From NCBI GenBank assembly GCA_030686995.1, contig CM060708.1:181706115-181770114 (forward strand): 64,000 nt of DNA, written 5' to 3'. This stretch comes from Artemisia argyi. Its lineage: Eukaryota; Streptophyta; Magnoliopsida; Asterales; Asteraceae. The notes beneath the pieces are model-generated. The model saw only the letters and a program-made list of their open reading frames with translations, had not been told where the DNA came from and did not search any database. The position numbers and the translations under genes are program-made. This document shows, one piece after another, positions 46,243-57,677 of the stretch (positions are counted from its first letter, which is position 1; the number at the start of each line of letters is the position of its first letter).

Positions 46243-48425
46243 AGGGTGATCTTGACTTTTTGTGTTAATACCTATGGTTTTTATGGTTCAACTCGGTTAT
46301 ACTAACCTAGTGAAACTTATACGAATAAACAATAATAACTTTTATCAACTAAAACTCAGGTAACAACCTTGAGCCAAACACCCCTAGTTACTAACTGATT
46401 TGAAGGTTTTTAAAGAATCCAAAAGATTTAAACCATACAATTAACATAAAACCATATCTAATGATAAATTAAACCTGTTTAAACTCAAGGATACCAACAA
46501 ACAACAACTACAACCCAGAATTCACAAAATGCTAAATTGGACTGAAATTTGAAGTACTTAACAATCCTTGATTTTTACAAACAACAATGGAATTTTAAAT
46601 TATATTATAGCTAAACAACTTCAAATAAGCATAAAAGAAACAACAAGCAATGAAATAAGAACTTATACAGTATATGGTACAAGCTAGGATTTGGAACTCA
46701 CAATTTTTTCCAATGCTCAAAGCTGATGAACTAGAAACCAAGTATCCATCCTAATTCCTCCCTTGAGGATCTAAACCATGTTTCCAAAGCTACTTTGCTT
46801 CCATTGTTGCTCTGAATTCCAAAAAGCACACCCAAATCCCACAGTTTGACTTTTGTTGACCAATGTTGTATTTGTGATTTTTGTTAACTAAATTAGGTTT
46901 AAAGGTAACTAGAAGCCTTTATGAACTTCCTGGGAGCTTATGTGAGCTTATTTGATCCTTGTGTTCCACTGTAAACAACAACTAGGCTATGTGATAATTT
47001 TGAGTAAAAAGGAGGTATGCATATTTGAGAGTTATACATAAAACTTGAAATCTATTATTACCAAAGGTTTAAGATTCACTGATATTCAGGAATTACAACT
47101 TGAAAAGCTTAAAGATACAAAGAAACTTGAGAATTGAACTAGTCGACATACATTTTACTAAATTTAACTAGATACCCTTCCACACAGCTTCACTCTTGAT
47201 ATTTATTGACCTTTAGGACTCCTTGCAGCCTTCTGACACTTTCCCACTCCTCAATTCAACCATTGGATGAGTCAAACTCATCCAAACCGTTTAAATCTGT
47301 TTTGGCGCCAAAAGTCTTTAGGGTAGCTTGGGGCTGTTTCAGTTTAATTAAAGAATTTTAGTGGTACTAGGAGGTGGAGGGGACAAGATTGGATAGGTTT
47401 AGTGGCCAAGATGGGGGTTTAAGTCAAGAAACAGGCTTTTAGCCATGGATGGAGTGTTGAGTGGTGAGAATGCATTAAATGCATATTGGGGTGGAATGAT
47501 GATGTTGGGAGGTGAGGTGGAAGTGGACAGGTGGTGTGGTGAGGTGGTAAAATACCATGGTGGTATTGGATAAGGAGGCTGGGGGTGAGGTGAGTGAGCA
47601 GTGGTGGTGGTATTGGGGAAGAAGGGTCAACGGGGTCAAACCCCCGTTTTATTTAAAAAATGGTGTGGACTGGGCTTGGTTTGGGCCTAGGAAAAGAAAG
47701 GGGTGGGCTGGGTATAGTGTTTGGATTGGATTGGTTTTGGGGTTATAATAAAAATAAGGGTCCGGTTGGTTTAGGTTTACACAAGGACCAATATTGCAAT
47801 TATTTCAAAGTTTGAGGGACCTTTTCTGTAAACTTTCAAAAATTGTTATAAGGACCAATATTTCCAAATATGAATATCCCAAGGACCAAAGATATAATTT
47901 TTCCATTTTAAAAACCCAGGGACCTATTATGCCAATTCCTCAAACTCCAGGGACCAAACTTGTAATTTTTTAAAAGTTGAAGGGTTGATGTTGTAATTTC
48001 TCAATAGTTATCATAAGGACCAATTTTGCCATTTAATAATAGTGCAAGGTTTATTTTTTATATTTTTCCATTTACAAAACCTTAGGGACTATTTTTGACA
48101 TTTTTCAAACTTGAGGGACTAAAGTTGTCATTTTGCAATTTTTTAACTTTAAAGGACTAAACTTGACAACTTAAGAATCCCTAAGGACCTTTGATGATAT
48201 TTTTCATGTTTTGATTTACCAGGGACTAGTTTTGCGAATTTTTCAAAGTTCAGGGACTGAAACTGTAAATTATGTGAAATGTGTTTGTTTTTCATCAGTT
48301 TTCAATCCTTTTGCATAAAAACACAATCCAGGGATATTTTATGTATTTTAGGGCATTTCTGTGTGTTTTCATATGTTTTTGCAGTTTAAATGTAACAGAA
48401 ATGATGAGTATTTACACACTCATCA

Positions 48426-48554
48426 CTTTCTAAAAAATATAAAAACACAAAAAGAATCATCCCTCATCTCTAGACCTAGTCTTTAGGTTTTCTAATCCTA
48501 GCGACACTATTCCTAGCTGAACGATCAATCCCCCGGTATTTGTCATTATACTAT
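48426..48554 (+). repeat. 3' LTR of element B, piece 3
   Basis: It matches the 5' LTR from 11371 to about 11499 and ends with TAT (48552-48554), the 3-bp target of element G. Confidence 0.92.
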
Positions 48555-49122
48555 CACTACTACAAAAAATCTCACAGAAACCGGTCAAAATGGCCTATGA
48601 AGAGTGGTTTTGGAACCACTCTCTGAAGGGGGGTATCTCCATAATTGAAACATATAGAAACCGGTTTGACAACCTATCTCTATTAGAAGCATCAACACCG
48701 GCTTTCTCCTTAAATCGGTCTCCATTATAAAGTAAACAAACATATTTTTATTGGACATTGACACCGGTTCTCCCACAATCGGTCTTTATAGAATCATCGA
48801 ACCTATCTTTATATAGAGTAAAAAGATATGTTTTTATCTCAAAACATGTCTTTTTTGTAAATCCATTTTATTAAAAAAAATCGTTTCTAAAATTTTCCAA
48901 TTATTTAAAAATTCTACAATCTACAATTGACTCATAAAAATATGCAGCAAATATATATAAAGTGATTAAAATGCACCACAGATGTCGAAATCAACAAAGT
49001 AGATTAAGATAATATGTCAATTCATCTAAACATGAATCCTAGACAAAATCCAAATTAAGACACTAGAATTCAACCAACAATAATGAAAAACACTAGAATT
49101 CAACATAACAAAACATAATTCA

Positions 49123-49590
49123 TCATGCACCAATGATGGCATTCAACTCTTTGTTCTCTAATGGACGCTCGTCACTCCAAGGTGCCTACATGTAAATCAA
49201 TGAAACAAATGGTTATACAACTAATATGACGGGTTTTCAGTGCAAGAAACAAACTGCCAAGTTATTTAACAATGACAAATGACACACAACATAAGGCAAT
49301 CAATCATGTCATTAGCATCAAAGAAAATCAATTAACAAGCGCGCATTAACCTAAAACCTTATGTATACAAAAAATTATCCTAAATCAGACATTAACCTTG
49401 AGACTACTAACACATTCTGCTACAAGTTTTATGAGTTTACATGTTTAATATATCACTAAACTTTTTCACAATCCTAGCTCTTACCTTGTTCGGGAAATTG
49501 TCGTTTTGATATTTGAGCAAAAAGTCATGCATCCATTTCGTCACATAAAATCCAGACTCCCAATCGTTAGGCTGGCGATTTAGCAGTAGG
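49123..49590 (-). pseudogene. Ulp1-like (C48 protease) C-terminal exons of the CACTA element
   Basis: The minus-strand exon from about 49590 to 49485 reads QPNDWESGFYVTKWMHDFLL and ends at a consensus donor (AAG|GTAAGA). A 299-nt intron ends in TAG at 49186. The last exon (49185-49123) encodes APWSDERPLENKELNAIIGA and a stop, in the same phase. The Q-P...-[EC]-G-[YF]-Y-V-x-K-W-M pattern is that of the Ulp1 domain often carried by plant CACTA elements. The position of the catalytic Cys before Gly-Phe is Ser here. Upstream exons (49690-50040) were not resolved and contain stops. Confidence 0.6.
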
Positions 49591-50040
49591 GAATACCCAC
49601 CTCAGACTACCAACGACACTAAAAAGAAAGTAACCAATAGGGTGTAAGTTAAAATTTATAGAAACAGATGTCAAATCTAGAAACAACTAAAGATAATTCT
49701 TACGACATCACAAGTCTAGTGAGCATGTAACTTTCCTCATTCCTGTTTGAATCCTTACAAGAATTCAAAATAAATCCATTCCATGATTTGGGGGGCAAAT
49801 TATGAAGAGCACATAGCGACGGCTCCATTTTGTGTACACGTTCTAGTAAAAAAAACAATAACCATATGAACAATATTGCAATGACAATTAAGATGATAAC
49901 ATATGGTACGCTTGTAGATACGGTGCGAGATAAAACTCATAACCCTCTAATGCTCGAGTTAAGAATAATGTATCTGCGGTAATCAATCCAGGGTTCAAGA
50001 AACAAACCTTGTTCAGTGAGGAGCGCCCCTTAAGCAGAGA

Positions 50041-51399
50041 CCTAATTTAAACCTGTTTGGACCGAGATTTTAAGCAAAAAGTAGGACAGAAATTAAAGGA
50101 GAAACTAAACAAAGTTTATACAAATCTGGACATTAAATTTCAGAAAAAGATATGGACAAAACCTTAATCAAAGTGTTGGGCTGAATTCTATTCTAAACAA
50201 ACAACTAAGAAAATTACACAATCTTAAATATATGTAAAGAGTTTCTAATACTAGAATATGAATAATGCATTTAACACAAAAAGATGCAACGAAAAGATGT
50301 TATAGATGTTCTTAAAATGAGACTAAAATTTTCCACTTTGATGTGCCTATAGTCGCTCTCAGATATATGTGTAATGCTTTTAACACAAAAGAGCACTATT
50401 ATTTTTTGGGTTAAGGGGAATTCCCCGGTTAAATAAGAGGCAATATTATTACACAAATAAAAACCAACAAGTCTCTTATCATTTAATTTAACGTACAACG
50501 GTAACTAAAATTTTTAGTGAATGTTTTTTAGCTTAACTGTTTAAAAGTACAAAAAGATGGCGTTAAAAACTTTGTAATTTGTGCTTTATCTACCAGCTGA
50601 GCAGTTTCTAGTGATTCAAAAAAAAAAAAAACTTTGGGTTGCGGCGCAACTTGTTGCTCGCTTGCCTGCCATCTTATTGTAATTTCCAAATAACTTATAT
50701 TCTAATTTTGAACTTTAAAAAAAATATAAAAAAAAAATAATAATAATAATAAGCACTTAAAAGTAAGCAAATAAGGACTTTGAAATAAGCTTATGCAAAC
50801 ACACCCTCGTTCTGAACTTATTCATCAATTACAACTTTTGACATTTCATCAACTACATAAAGTGCACACTACCACTGATCATTCCGAGCATCAACCATTA
50901 CAACATTCAGCCAAACATCATTCTTATATTCAACATGACCCATAAAGTCAACAACAGAAATAGAAAGACTATATTTAAGCGAATAAAAATCAATACATTC
51001 AAGTATCCATCTTTTAACTGTTAATAATACTTTTTATCTCAGATAAACTAATGAGGTGTACAAATAGTAAGCAATTAAATGATTACTTATACATAACACC
51101 AAATTGTAAATATTAACAATCTCAATAAAAAAAATTAGTAAAGAAACAAAGGCAACACTTACCTCTTAAGAGCAGAAAAAATCATTAATAGTACGTCAAC
51201 TAAATGCGATGAAAGACGATGATCAATTAGGTGTACGTTTATGTGCCTATTGCCGCTGTTTGCACATTGACTTGTTTAGGTATCTAATGGAATTACTGAT
51301 CTCAGTTTTGAATACCAGGCCTGGTGTTGGGCTTTTACCCTAGATCACGTAGGTTTAGGGTGTGTTTGTTTGAGCAGTTTTCTTTTAGCTTTTTTTTTA

Positions 51400-51441
<42 letters not shown>

Positions 51442-51454
51442 GCATAGGAAGAAT
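50041..51454. other. Non-coding right half of element G
   Basis: AT-rich, without a supportable gene. An AGGGTGTGTTTG end occurs inverted at about 50797-50808 and direct at 51358-51369, possibly remains of a MITE. A long T-run is at 51402-51436. Confidence 0.4.
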
Positions 51455-52326
51455 TTAGGTGCCGTTTAGTTTAGTTGCCGAACAATTTTTTTTTTTTTTT
51501 TTTTTTTTTTCATTTCTAAATTTTTTGAGAATTAAATGGTTTTTCTTATCTAGAGAAGAGTTTAGAATTTTGAAATTCTGTTTAGTTGAGTTATATTTTC
51601 TTTTTTTGAAATTGATAAGAGAATTACCTCAAATTGTGACGGTGGCGGTGGCGGCGTTGGTGGACGGTGAAGGATGACACAAAAGATTAAGGGTGCGTTT
51701 AGTTGGAGAGAAATTCTTTATTTTTTCAAGAAATTTTTCATAAGAAAATGAAAAAACTGAAAACGCGTTTAGTCGCACTTTTTTCCAACCATTTTCAAAA
51801 AAAATGAAATTCTCATTTCCTAAATTTTAACTAAGAAATTGAAAAGCCCATTCTAACATTCTCACCTTTTTTTTTTCTCAACTCCAAAAAAAACACATAC
51901 ACCATTCTACCCCTAATCTTTCGTGTCATCCTCCACCGCCCGCCGTCGCCGCCACCGCCGCAATTTGAGGTAATCTTCTTGTTATTTTTAAAAAAGAAAA
52001 ATATAACTTCAACTAAACGCGTTTTCAAAATTCTCAACTCTATTCTAGAGAAGAAAAATCATCCACTTCTCAAAAAATTTAGAGATGAAAAAATTGAGAA
52101 ATTTTCCATCAACTAAACAGACCCTAAGGAAATATGAGAAAGAAAAAAGTGAGAAGGGGGTGTATTGGGCCTTTTAATTTCTAAGTTAAAATTTAGAAAA
52201 TGAGAAATTCATTTTTTTTTTAAATTGATGGAAAAAAGTGCGACTAAACAGATTTTTAATTTTTTTCATTTTCAAATAAAAAATTCTTAGAAAAATGAAA
52301 TATTTTTCCCCAACTAAACGTACCGT
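51455..52326. repeat. Interleaved inverted repeats (two foldbacks) inside element G
   Basis: Four segments occur in the order a, b, a', b', where a' (about 51910-52128) is the reverse complement of a (about 51455-51690) and b' (about 52135-52326) that of b (about 51690-51890). All begin with GTTTAGTTG-type ends. The a arms share a GGCGGTGGCGG-type segment. Confidence 0.7.
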
Positions 52327-52559
52327 TAGTCTTTCTCAAAAATAGCTGCAACTCACTTTTTTTGCCAAAAGACCATTGGAAATCAAATTGCTCAGTATGA
52401 TCATTGTCACATATTTATTGATATATTGTCAAAATAAACATACAACATTACAAACACACATATAAACATTAAGATAAATATATTTTAAATCCACCCATAA
52501 AATAAATATAAATTTGTAAAATTGATTCATTTAGTTATTTATTTATGTTATAGTAATTA

Positions 52560-52682
52560 TATAATAAAACCGGTTCGGTTCGGTTCGGTTTTTACGATTT
52601 GGTTTTTGGACAAAACCGAAACCAAACTGCATTTTTTATTTTTGAAAAAATAAATAAAACTATCGGTTTCTAGTTTCGGTCG

Positions 52683-52721
<39 letters not shown>

Positions 52722-53070
52722 CTAGAATTTGATAGGTAACTTTTAGTTGTTCAAATTATCTAGATAAGCAGCGTTCATCATAATATCTTAGGTGTACGGC
52801 TGAGCAAATGACCCGAACGGACCAGACCGACCACATTATGTTCGGTCCTTGGTCTTGGGTTTTTGGATAATTCGGTCCTCGGTCCGGTCAGTCCGGACCA
52901 CAAACCGATTATTTGGCCGTGTTAGACCGGACCGACCAACAGACCGACCGAGACCGGACCGACCATATTCGGTCCGGTCCTCAGTTTTGGCTTTTTAGCT
53001 AATTCGGTCCTCGGTTTTGTCGGTCCGATCCGGTCTGGTCATGGACCGATGCTCACCCTTACTTAGGTAG
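52560..53070. repeat. CGGTT-rich repeat and GGTCCGGTC-rich foldback inside element G
   Basis: At 52570-52600 CGGTT is repeated tandemly, followed by a T-run (52687-52718). At about 52789-53070 an inverted repeat with GAGCA ends (left CTGAGCAAATGACC, right ending TGCTCACCCTTA) encloses many GGTCCGGTC motifs. Both look like short non-autonomous repeats. Confidence 0.5.
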
Positions 53071-53478
53071 TTAGGTGTATACGTATCTCTTTTAATAAGT
53101 TTTCAAATGGGTATCATGTGTTATATTTGTTACTGTTATTTATCTTTTCCATATATGTACTATTTGTTTGTTGAAGTTGAACGGGGGATGTTTGTACCTG
53201 ATAACCCGAGTCACTCTACCTGGCATAACCTTACCTGAACTTGATAACCCGATTTTTAATCGGGTCGTGCTACGAGTCATTTTTAAAATGAAATAGGGAC
53301 GTGCTATGATTAAATAAAAATGAAATAGCTATAAATTGGGTATAAATTAATATTCACATCGTTCATGAATCAACTCTCAAAATAAATGTATAGTGAAGAC
53401 ACATCTATAAATAAATGTGTGATTATAAATTAATTAATAATGTATCAAAAGGAATAAAATCATCGACACTATTAAAAC

Positions 53479-53509
<31 letters not shown>

Positions 53510-53915
53510 CATTTGTGGAATTGTGGTGCTTTGGTTATGCTAAGTGTATTTATGGTGATTTACAATAATTAAGTGCTCGTTATTTTCAGAGTTTAGGTGT
53601 GCAAGGCGGTAGAGTCGTTGAGGGATGGGAGTTCAAAATAGAGAGTACTCACACCGGTTGTTTCTTATAAAACAGTGTCTGTAACATAAATACATAGAGA
53701 CATGTTGTATCCTACGCACGAGTGCCTTTGATTGTGTAAGAAGACCGGTTTCTACCGGCAAAACCAATTTTTATTCATTTTGTATTATGAAAACTGATTT
53801 TTTCAAGAAAACCAATATCAATTCATTCCACTCCTGCTACTTTTTAATCATAGGAACAGGGTTTTATATAACCAGTGTCTAGTTGGGGGTGTTTATAGCC
53901 TTTTATGTAGTAGTG
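53071..53915. other. Right end of element G
   Basis: No gene. A T-run lies at 53480-53509. ACCGG-containing subterminal motifs (about 53650-53890) precede the CACTA terminus. Confidence 0.55.
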
Positions 53916-53918
53916 TAT

Positions 53919-54008
53919 ACTACATCGATCAGGTACACTGCCTAGTGGGGGTTGTAAGCTTCTCGAGATCCCTCGAGAGGTAAAGCCTGGTGCAATCCCT
54001 ACGCATCA
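53919..54008 (+). repeat. 3' LTR of element B, piece 4 (true 3' end)
   Basis: It resumes after the TAT duplication of G, matches 11500-11589 and ends TACGCATCA. The CATAC duplication of element A follows. Confidence 0.92.
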
Positions 54009-54013
54009 CATAC

Positions 54014-54395
54014 TAACGATTTGGGCTTAAGAAAGCCCAAACCCAAATATATTATTTATGGTCTTGATAATGATCTTCTATTTATGGGATAAAGATCTAT
54101 AGACCGGATAAGGCGAGATACGCCGAAGAGTAAGGAGCACGAAACCTACAAGGATTTCGTGCCTATATAAAGAATATCACAGCTCTCATTGAGGTATCAT
54201 CTAAAAACCCTAACTCTTCACTATAACTCTAAAACCGATTACTTACTCTCACGCCGGAGGATAATCGTGGGAGACAATCCCACGATAAGCCTAACGGTGT
54301 TGTTTGCTTTCTTAGTGCGCAGGTCTCAAGTATTAAGATCCAATTGATACGAGAACAGGAACCTTAACAAGGAACGCCAAACTTTTGTATCAACA
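54014..54395 (+). repeat. 3' LTR of element A, second part
   Basis: 382 bp that complete the LTR begun at 10062. Ends TATCAACA, followed by the TSD ATACC (54396-54400). Confidence 0.93.
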
Positions 54396-54400
54396 ATACC

Positions 54401-55352
54401 AAATTCAAATCCTATTCTAAACCCTTGAGCGTACCAAATGCACCCTCAAAGTCATCATACTATAAAAGTCGATCTTTCTGCTAGGGTTACTCATAACCTT
54501 CTACCCGATTTCTCAAATACTCTTTCTCTCTCTCTCTCATTCTCTCTAAAAAAAACTCTCTCTCTCTCTCTCTTAGAGAGAGAGACAAATATTCAATTTA
54601 CTTATCTCTTTGTGATTTGATCAATTTTATTGTAATAGAACATTTATCAATATAGATAAGTGTTATATGAACAGGAGTATAGATTGTGGTTGTTTCTTGT
54701 GGTTTAGATGAGTTTGTGGTTGAGAGGGTTTTGTATTATGTTGAATTGAGATTCAAGAAGTGTTTTGTTGATTGATATACAAATTTTTACTATATGCATC
54801 ACCATCACCATCACCATCAGTTGTAGCAAATAGGAGGACATGCTGCTTTGCGTGATGATTTTGACAGAAACTACTTGTACTTGTTACGTGGTTGAACTTT
54901 TAGAGTTTGAGCTCATTTTTCTACACCACACACATAATATATTTATATGTTTTGCTAACAACAACCTTATAGGTGTTGTATAAGTTTTCCTTAATTCAAA
55001 ACATTTTCAAGTATAAACTTACTTGATATTAATATATATTTTATTGAAACTTAACTTAATTATATGTGTTTAAATCATGTATTTATAGAAATTATTAGTT
55101 CATATTTGAAAACATTTCTAACTAAGGAAAGCTTAAACAATTTATAAATTATTACTGTATTAGCAAAACCCTTTATTTACTAATTGATACAACCATTAAT
55201 AGTGTTCTAACAATAGTCAAAACATATGTTTCATTTTCATTGCAAATTACTTCTGATACACATTTTGGTTGCTGGAAATAAGTGAAATCGGAAAATTAAG
55301 TTATTAACAATGATAATAAATCTATTCGGATTCACAAACAGATACCATATCC
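54401..55352. other. Host intergenic DNA with a promoter-like segment
   Basis: A TATAAAAG box at about 54462 is followed by a CT-rich leader-like tract (54517-54590) that can fold back on a GAGAGAGAGAG stretch. No coding sequence follows on the plus strand. This might be the start of a lost or non-coding transcript. A (CATCAC)n tract lies at 54797-54817. The remainder is AT-rich. Confidence 0.35.
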
Positions 55353-56781
55353 TTAGCTAGGAATCGCCACTTTGTCTAGAGTCGAACTACGAGAAACTTC
55401 TTCAACAAAAGCCTTGAGATTCATACATGACGATCCACTTTCTTTCATTGCCTCTCTTGCTAAATTCTTCCACTTCTTAGCATTCTTTCTCATTGCCGCC
55501 CCATTTTCATGCCCTCCCATCACCATCTCTATGCACTTTCTTATTTCCTCGCCTTCAACTACTCCATCTTCATTTGCAGTTACCCTCACACCTGTTTCCC
55601 ATACGCCTTCTAGGAGCTTTGCGTTTGTCGACTGATCAGTCCAGTGAGGAAATGCCACAACTGGAACCCCACAAACTATACTCTCCAGTGTCGAGTTCCA
55701 ACCACAATGTGTCACAAAACAACCTAAAGAGGGGTGTGAGAGCACCTCTAGTTGACTGCACCATGGGACTATTAAGCCTAATTGCTCTAATTTCTCCATA
55801 CAACTCAGTTCCTCATTTTCATCTTCTGTTTCTTCACTTTGGATCATGGCACCATCTTTGTCTCTTACAACCCATAAAAACGGCCTCCCGCTTTCTAATA
55901 AAGCATATGCCATCGCCTCCTTTTGTTTCTTTGACAACATTATGATGCTACCAAAAGATATGTAAATGATGGAACCTACAGGCTTTGTATTCATCCATTG
56001 CAAATAGTCTTTTGAAGTTTCAAACAGGTCTCCCCCAAAAGATTTATCTAATGGATCCTTTCCATCCAAGAAAGCCGATGGAATCAATGGTCCTACAGCG
56101 CGCCTCTTCTTCCAATCCATCGAAGCTATTTACAAGTATGTTAGGCCTTTCCTCCGAGGCCAGCATATCTAGTTGTTCTTTGAATAAAGGTAATGCAAAA
56201 TTGTAAGTGTTTGAAGGGAGACAAAAAGAGGGGAGGTCACGGCTTTTGAGCAATGGTAACCCTGGTATTTCGATGGACCATGTAGGTTCTTTAAATTCGT
56301 CCCCAATGAGTTTGTCATACCCATTGAAGTAATAGTAATAAATACGTAACACGGATGCTGGTTGAATCCAAAGAAGTGTTGATGGCAAGCTAAAGCCATT
56401 AGCCACTTCGGTTACCCACGGAAGGAGGATGGTGTAAACCAAACAAGTGACGGGTGTGCCATTTGTAGCACTCGAAAGAATAGTATCTTTCAAGCTTTGT
56501 GTTCCACGAGTTCTCAATTGAGACAGAAATAGCGTGGTGTCATCAATCTTCGGTTTATAACCTTCATCAAAGCCATCTGAAAAAACTTCAAAGCTGATAG
56601 ACTCTGGAATTTGGCCACCTTTAATCATCTTGCGATAGGCGGAGATTGTGGTGGTGAAGGTGACTTTTACACCTAATTTGATGAGTCGTTTAGCGAACTG
56701 GAGAGCCGGGTTTATGTGACCTTGGGCTGGAAAGGTGACTAACAGGAAGTGAGGTTGATTTTGAGCCATAATTTTGGTCAT
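55353..56781 (-). pseudogene. UDP-glycosyltransferase, UGT75-like, with a frameshifting deletion
   Basis: A family-1 plant glycosyltransferase, which transfers sugar from UDP-glucose to a small hydrophobic acceptor in the cytosol. The ATG at 56781 starts 227 residues in frame with the acceptor-binding domain: the FLLVTFPAQGHINP motif with the catalytic His at residue 22, and LVYTILLPW, as in UGT75 relatives (crocetin, limonoid or anthocyanin 5-O-glucosyltransferases). The frame is lost near 56100, just after DGLEEEA. The other frame continues from VGPLIPSAFLDGKD to the stop at 55353, including a complete 44-residue PSPG sugar-donor box (55763-55632, W...HCGWNS...DQ) with the final Gln typical of glucose use. 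About a dozen residues usual at this place are missing, so a small deletion shifted the frame. There is no intron. It is a pseudogene or carries a sequence error; the acceptor cannot be predicted. Confidence 0.85.
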
Positions 56782-56860
56782 TGTTGTATATGGTTTGGAG
56801 TCAAAGTGAGCTAGACACTATGAAATTGTAATTAAGTGTGTGTTAGTGAGTTTGCAAGTG

Positions 56861-56872
56861 TTTTTAAATAGC
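56861..56872 (-). promoter_or_regulatory. TATA box of the glycosyltransferase gene
   Basis: On the minus strand CTATTTAAAAA lies about 85 bases upstream of the ATG, followed by an A/C-rich leader (CACTAACACACAC). A plausible core promoter. Confidence 0.5.
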
Positions 56873-57677
56873 AAATACTGAGATGGGTTTTATAATGGTG
56901 TAGAGTTTTTTTTGGGCATAAACAATGACGTTTGTGGTGACGAAGTGAATACAATATATTGGAATACTTAAAAAAGGTGGCGGTACACATGTTTTATTTT
57001 GTCCCAAACAAAATAGGGATATGAAATTAAAAATATAGAAATCATGAAATAAAAGTATCAATTTAAATTCTTACCATAAGAGAAATATATTCGTGTATAA
57101 GCAATGTCTTAAATTCATTTCCTATTTAAGCGGAATACATTTAACATCTATTTAAGTTATATTTATTTCATATAAGATGTGTACCCATGCATGTTAACGA
57201 GATTTTATAATAGCAGATAGTTTTAGTGATACAAAAAAATTTATGAGTTAAAAACGAAAAATAATAAAAGTTTGAGGATTGAGGATTAAACATATTATTT
57301 TGAAACCTTGTTCAACCCGGGTGGTTCAACCGATTGAACCGTTCTGGTCGAAAAAATGATCAATTTAAACTGGGTCAACCCGACAGGTTGGGTCGAAAAA
57401 ACAGGTCAATTAAACCGGGCCAATACGCCAGGTTTGAAGCATCCCAAGTTAACCTGGTTTTCGATGTGTATTAATATTTTTCTTTTGTTATATATGTTTT
57501 CAACATTTTCTTTTTTACTTTAAACTTTTCACTTTTTGATTTTTAATTCATAGTATAGATATGAAGATAACACATATTTTATTAGGACTAGTTAATATAA
57601 AGCTTTATATATGTTTCATATATAATCATATCTCATTAATTCATAAATCTCTTAATTTGTTAAATCTATCCTTACCA
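56873..57677. other. Intergenic DNA upstream of the glycosyltransferase
   Basis: AT-rich with no gene. A short repeat-like patch at 57305-57460 has several GGGTC/CAACCCG and TTCAACCGATTGAACC motifs, probably a degenerate dispersed repeat. Confidence 0.4.

Larger units (their letters stand above)
33608..48425 (-). mobile_element. Element E: solo LTR related to F, split by F
   Basis: The two E parts (33608-35754 and 46243-48425) total about 4.3 kb and align in order with the F LTR. Shared landmarks include a TCCGYGG start region, AACCCTGGTAGGAGG with a GGTGGTGGTG stretch, GGGACC repeats and a TGATGAGT...ACTCATCA end. No internal region, primer site or ORF is present, so this is a solo LTR left by recombination. 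The left end lacks roughly 17 bases relative to F and the adjoining B LTR lacks about 15, so the junction suffered a small deletion and no target duplication is visible there. Minus orientation is assumed from F. Confidence 0.75.
48555..53915. mobile_element. Element G: CACTA (En/Spm) DNA transposon, decayed
   Basis: Termini are CACTACTACAAAAAA and the inverse of CACTACTACATAAAA, with the 3-bp TSD TAT (48552-48554 and 53916-53918), which is diagnostic for CACTA elements. ACCGGTT/ATCGGTC-type motifs repeat within 200 bases of both ends, as subterminal transposase-binding repeats do. No transposase was recognised. A Ulp1-like exon pair (49123-49590, minus) shows descent from a protease-carrying CACTA. 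Several foldback elements sit in its right half. Confidence 0.92.
10169..54008 (+). mobile_element. Element B: gag-only Ty3/gypsy (Athila-like) element, itself hit by C, E/F and G
   Basis: It begins TGATGAGGCG and ends TACGCATCA, and is flanked by the 5-bp repeat CATAC (10164-10168 and 54009-54013), which is a single copy at the matching place in A's intact LTR. Without its nested inserts it is about 6.9 kb, close to the 6.7 kb of its relative D. It has 1421-bp LTRs, a tRNA-Asp-type primer site and one decayed gag-like ORF. It has no protease, reverse transcriptase or integrase, so it is a non-autonomous element that must borrow enzymes. Confidence 0.92.
94..54395 (+). mobile_element. Element A: Tat-lineage Ty3/gypsy LTR retrotransposon, split by a 43.8 kb nested insertion
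   Basis: Outermost element of the nest. It has 489-bp LTRs (94-582; and 10062-10168 joined to 54014-54395), a TGGCGCC-type primer site at 585, decayed gag and pol on the plus strand, an antisense spliced ORF, a polypurine tract at 10049-10060 and a perfect 5-bp TSD ATACC. Without element B its own length is about 10.46 kb. Pol order (reverse transcriptase, RNase H, a second RNase H-like segment, integrase) and the antisense ORF carrying a putative gypsy-type transposon domain fit the Tat clade (Retand/Grande relatives). Many stops and frameshifts mean it can no longer move by itself. Confidence 0.93.

Noticed and set aside
54794..54826. Ten-codon micro-ORF encoding seven consecutive His residues
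   Set aside because: It arises from a (CATCAC)n simple repeat; there is no evidence of translation.
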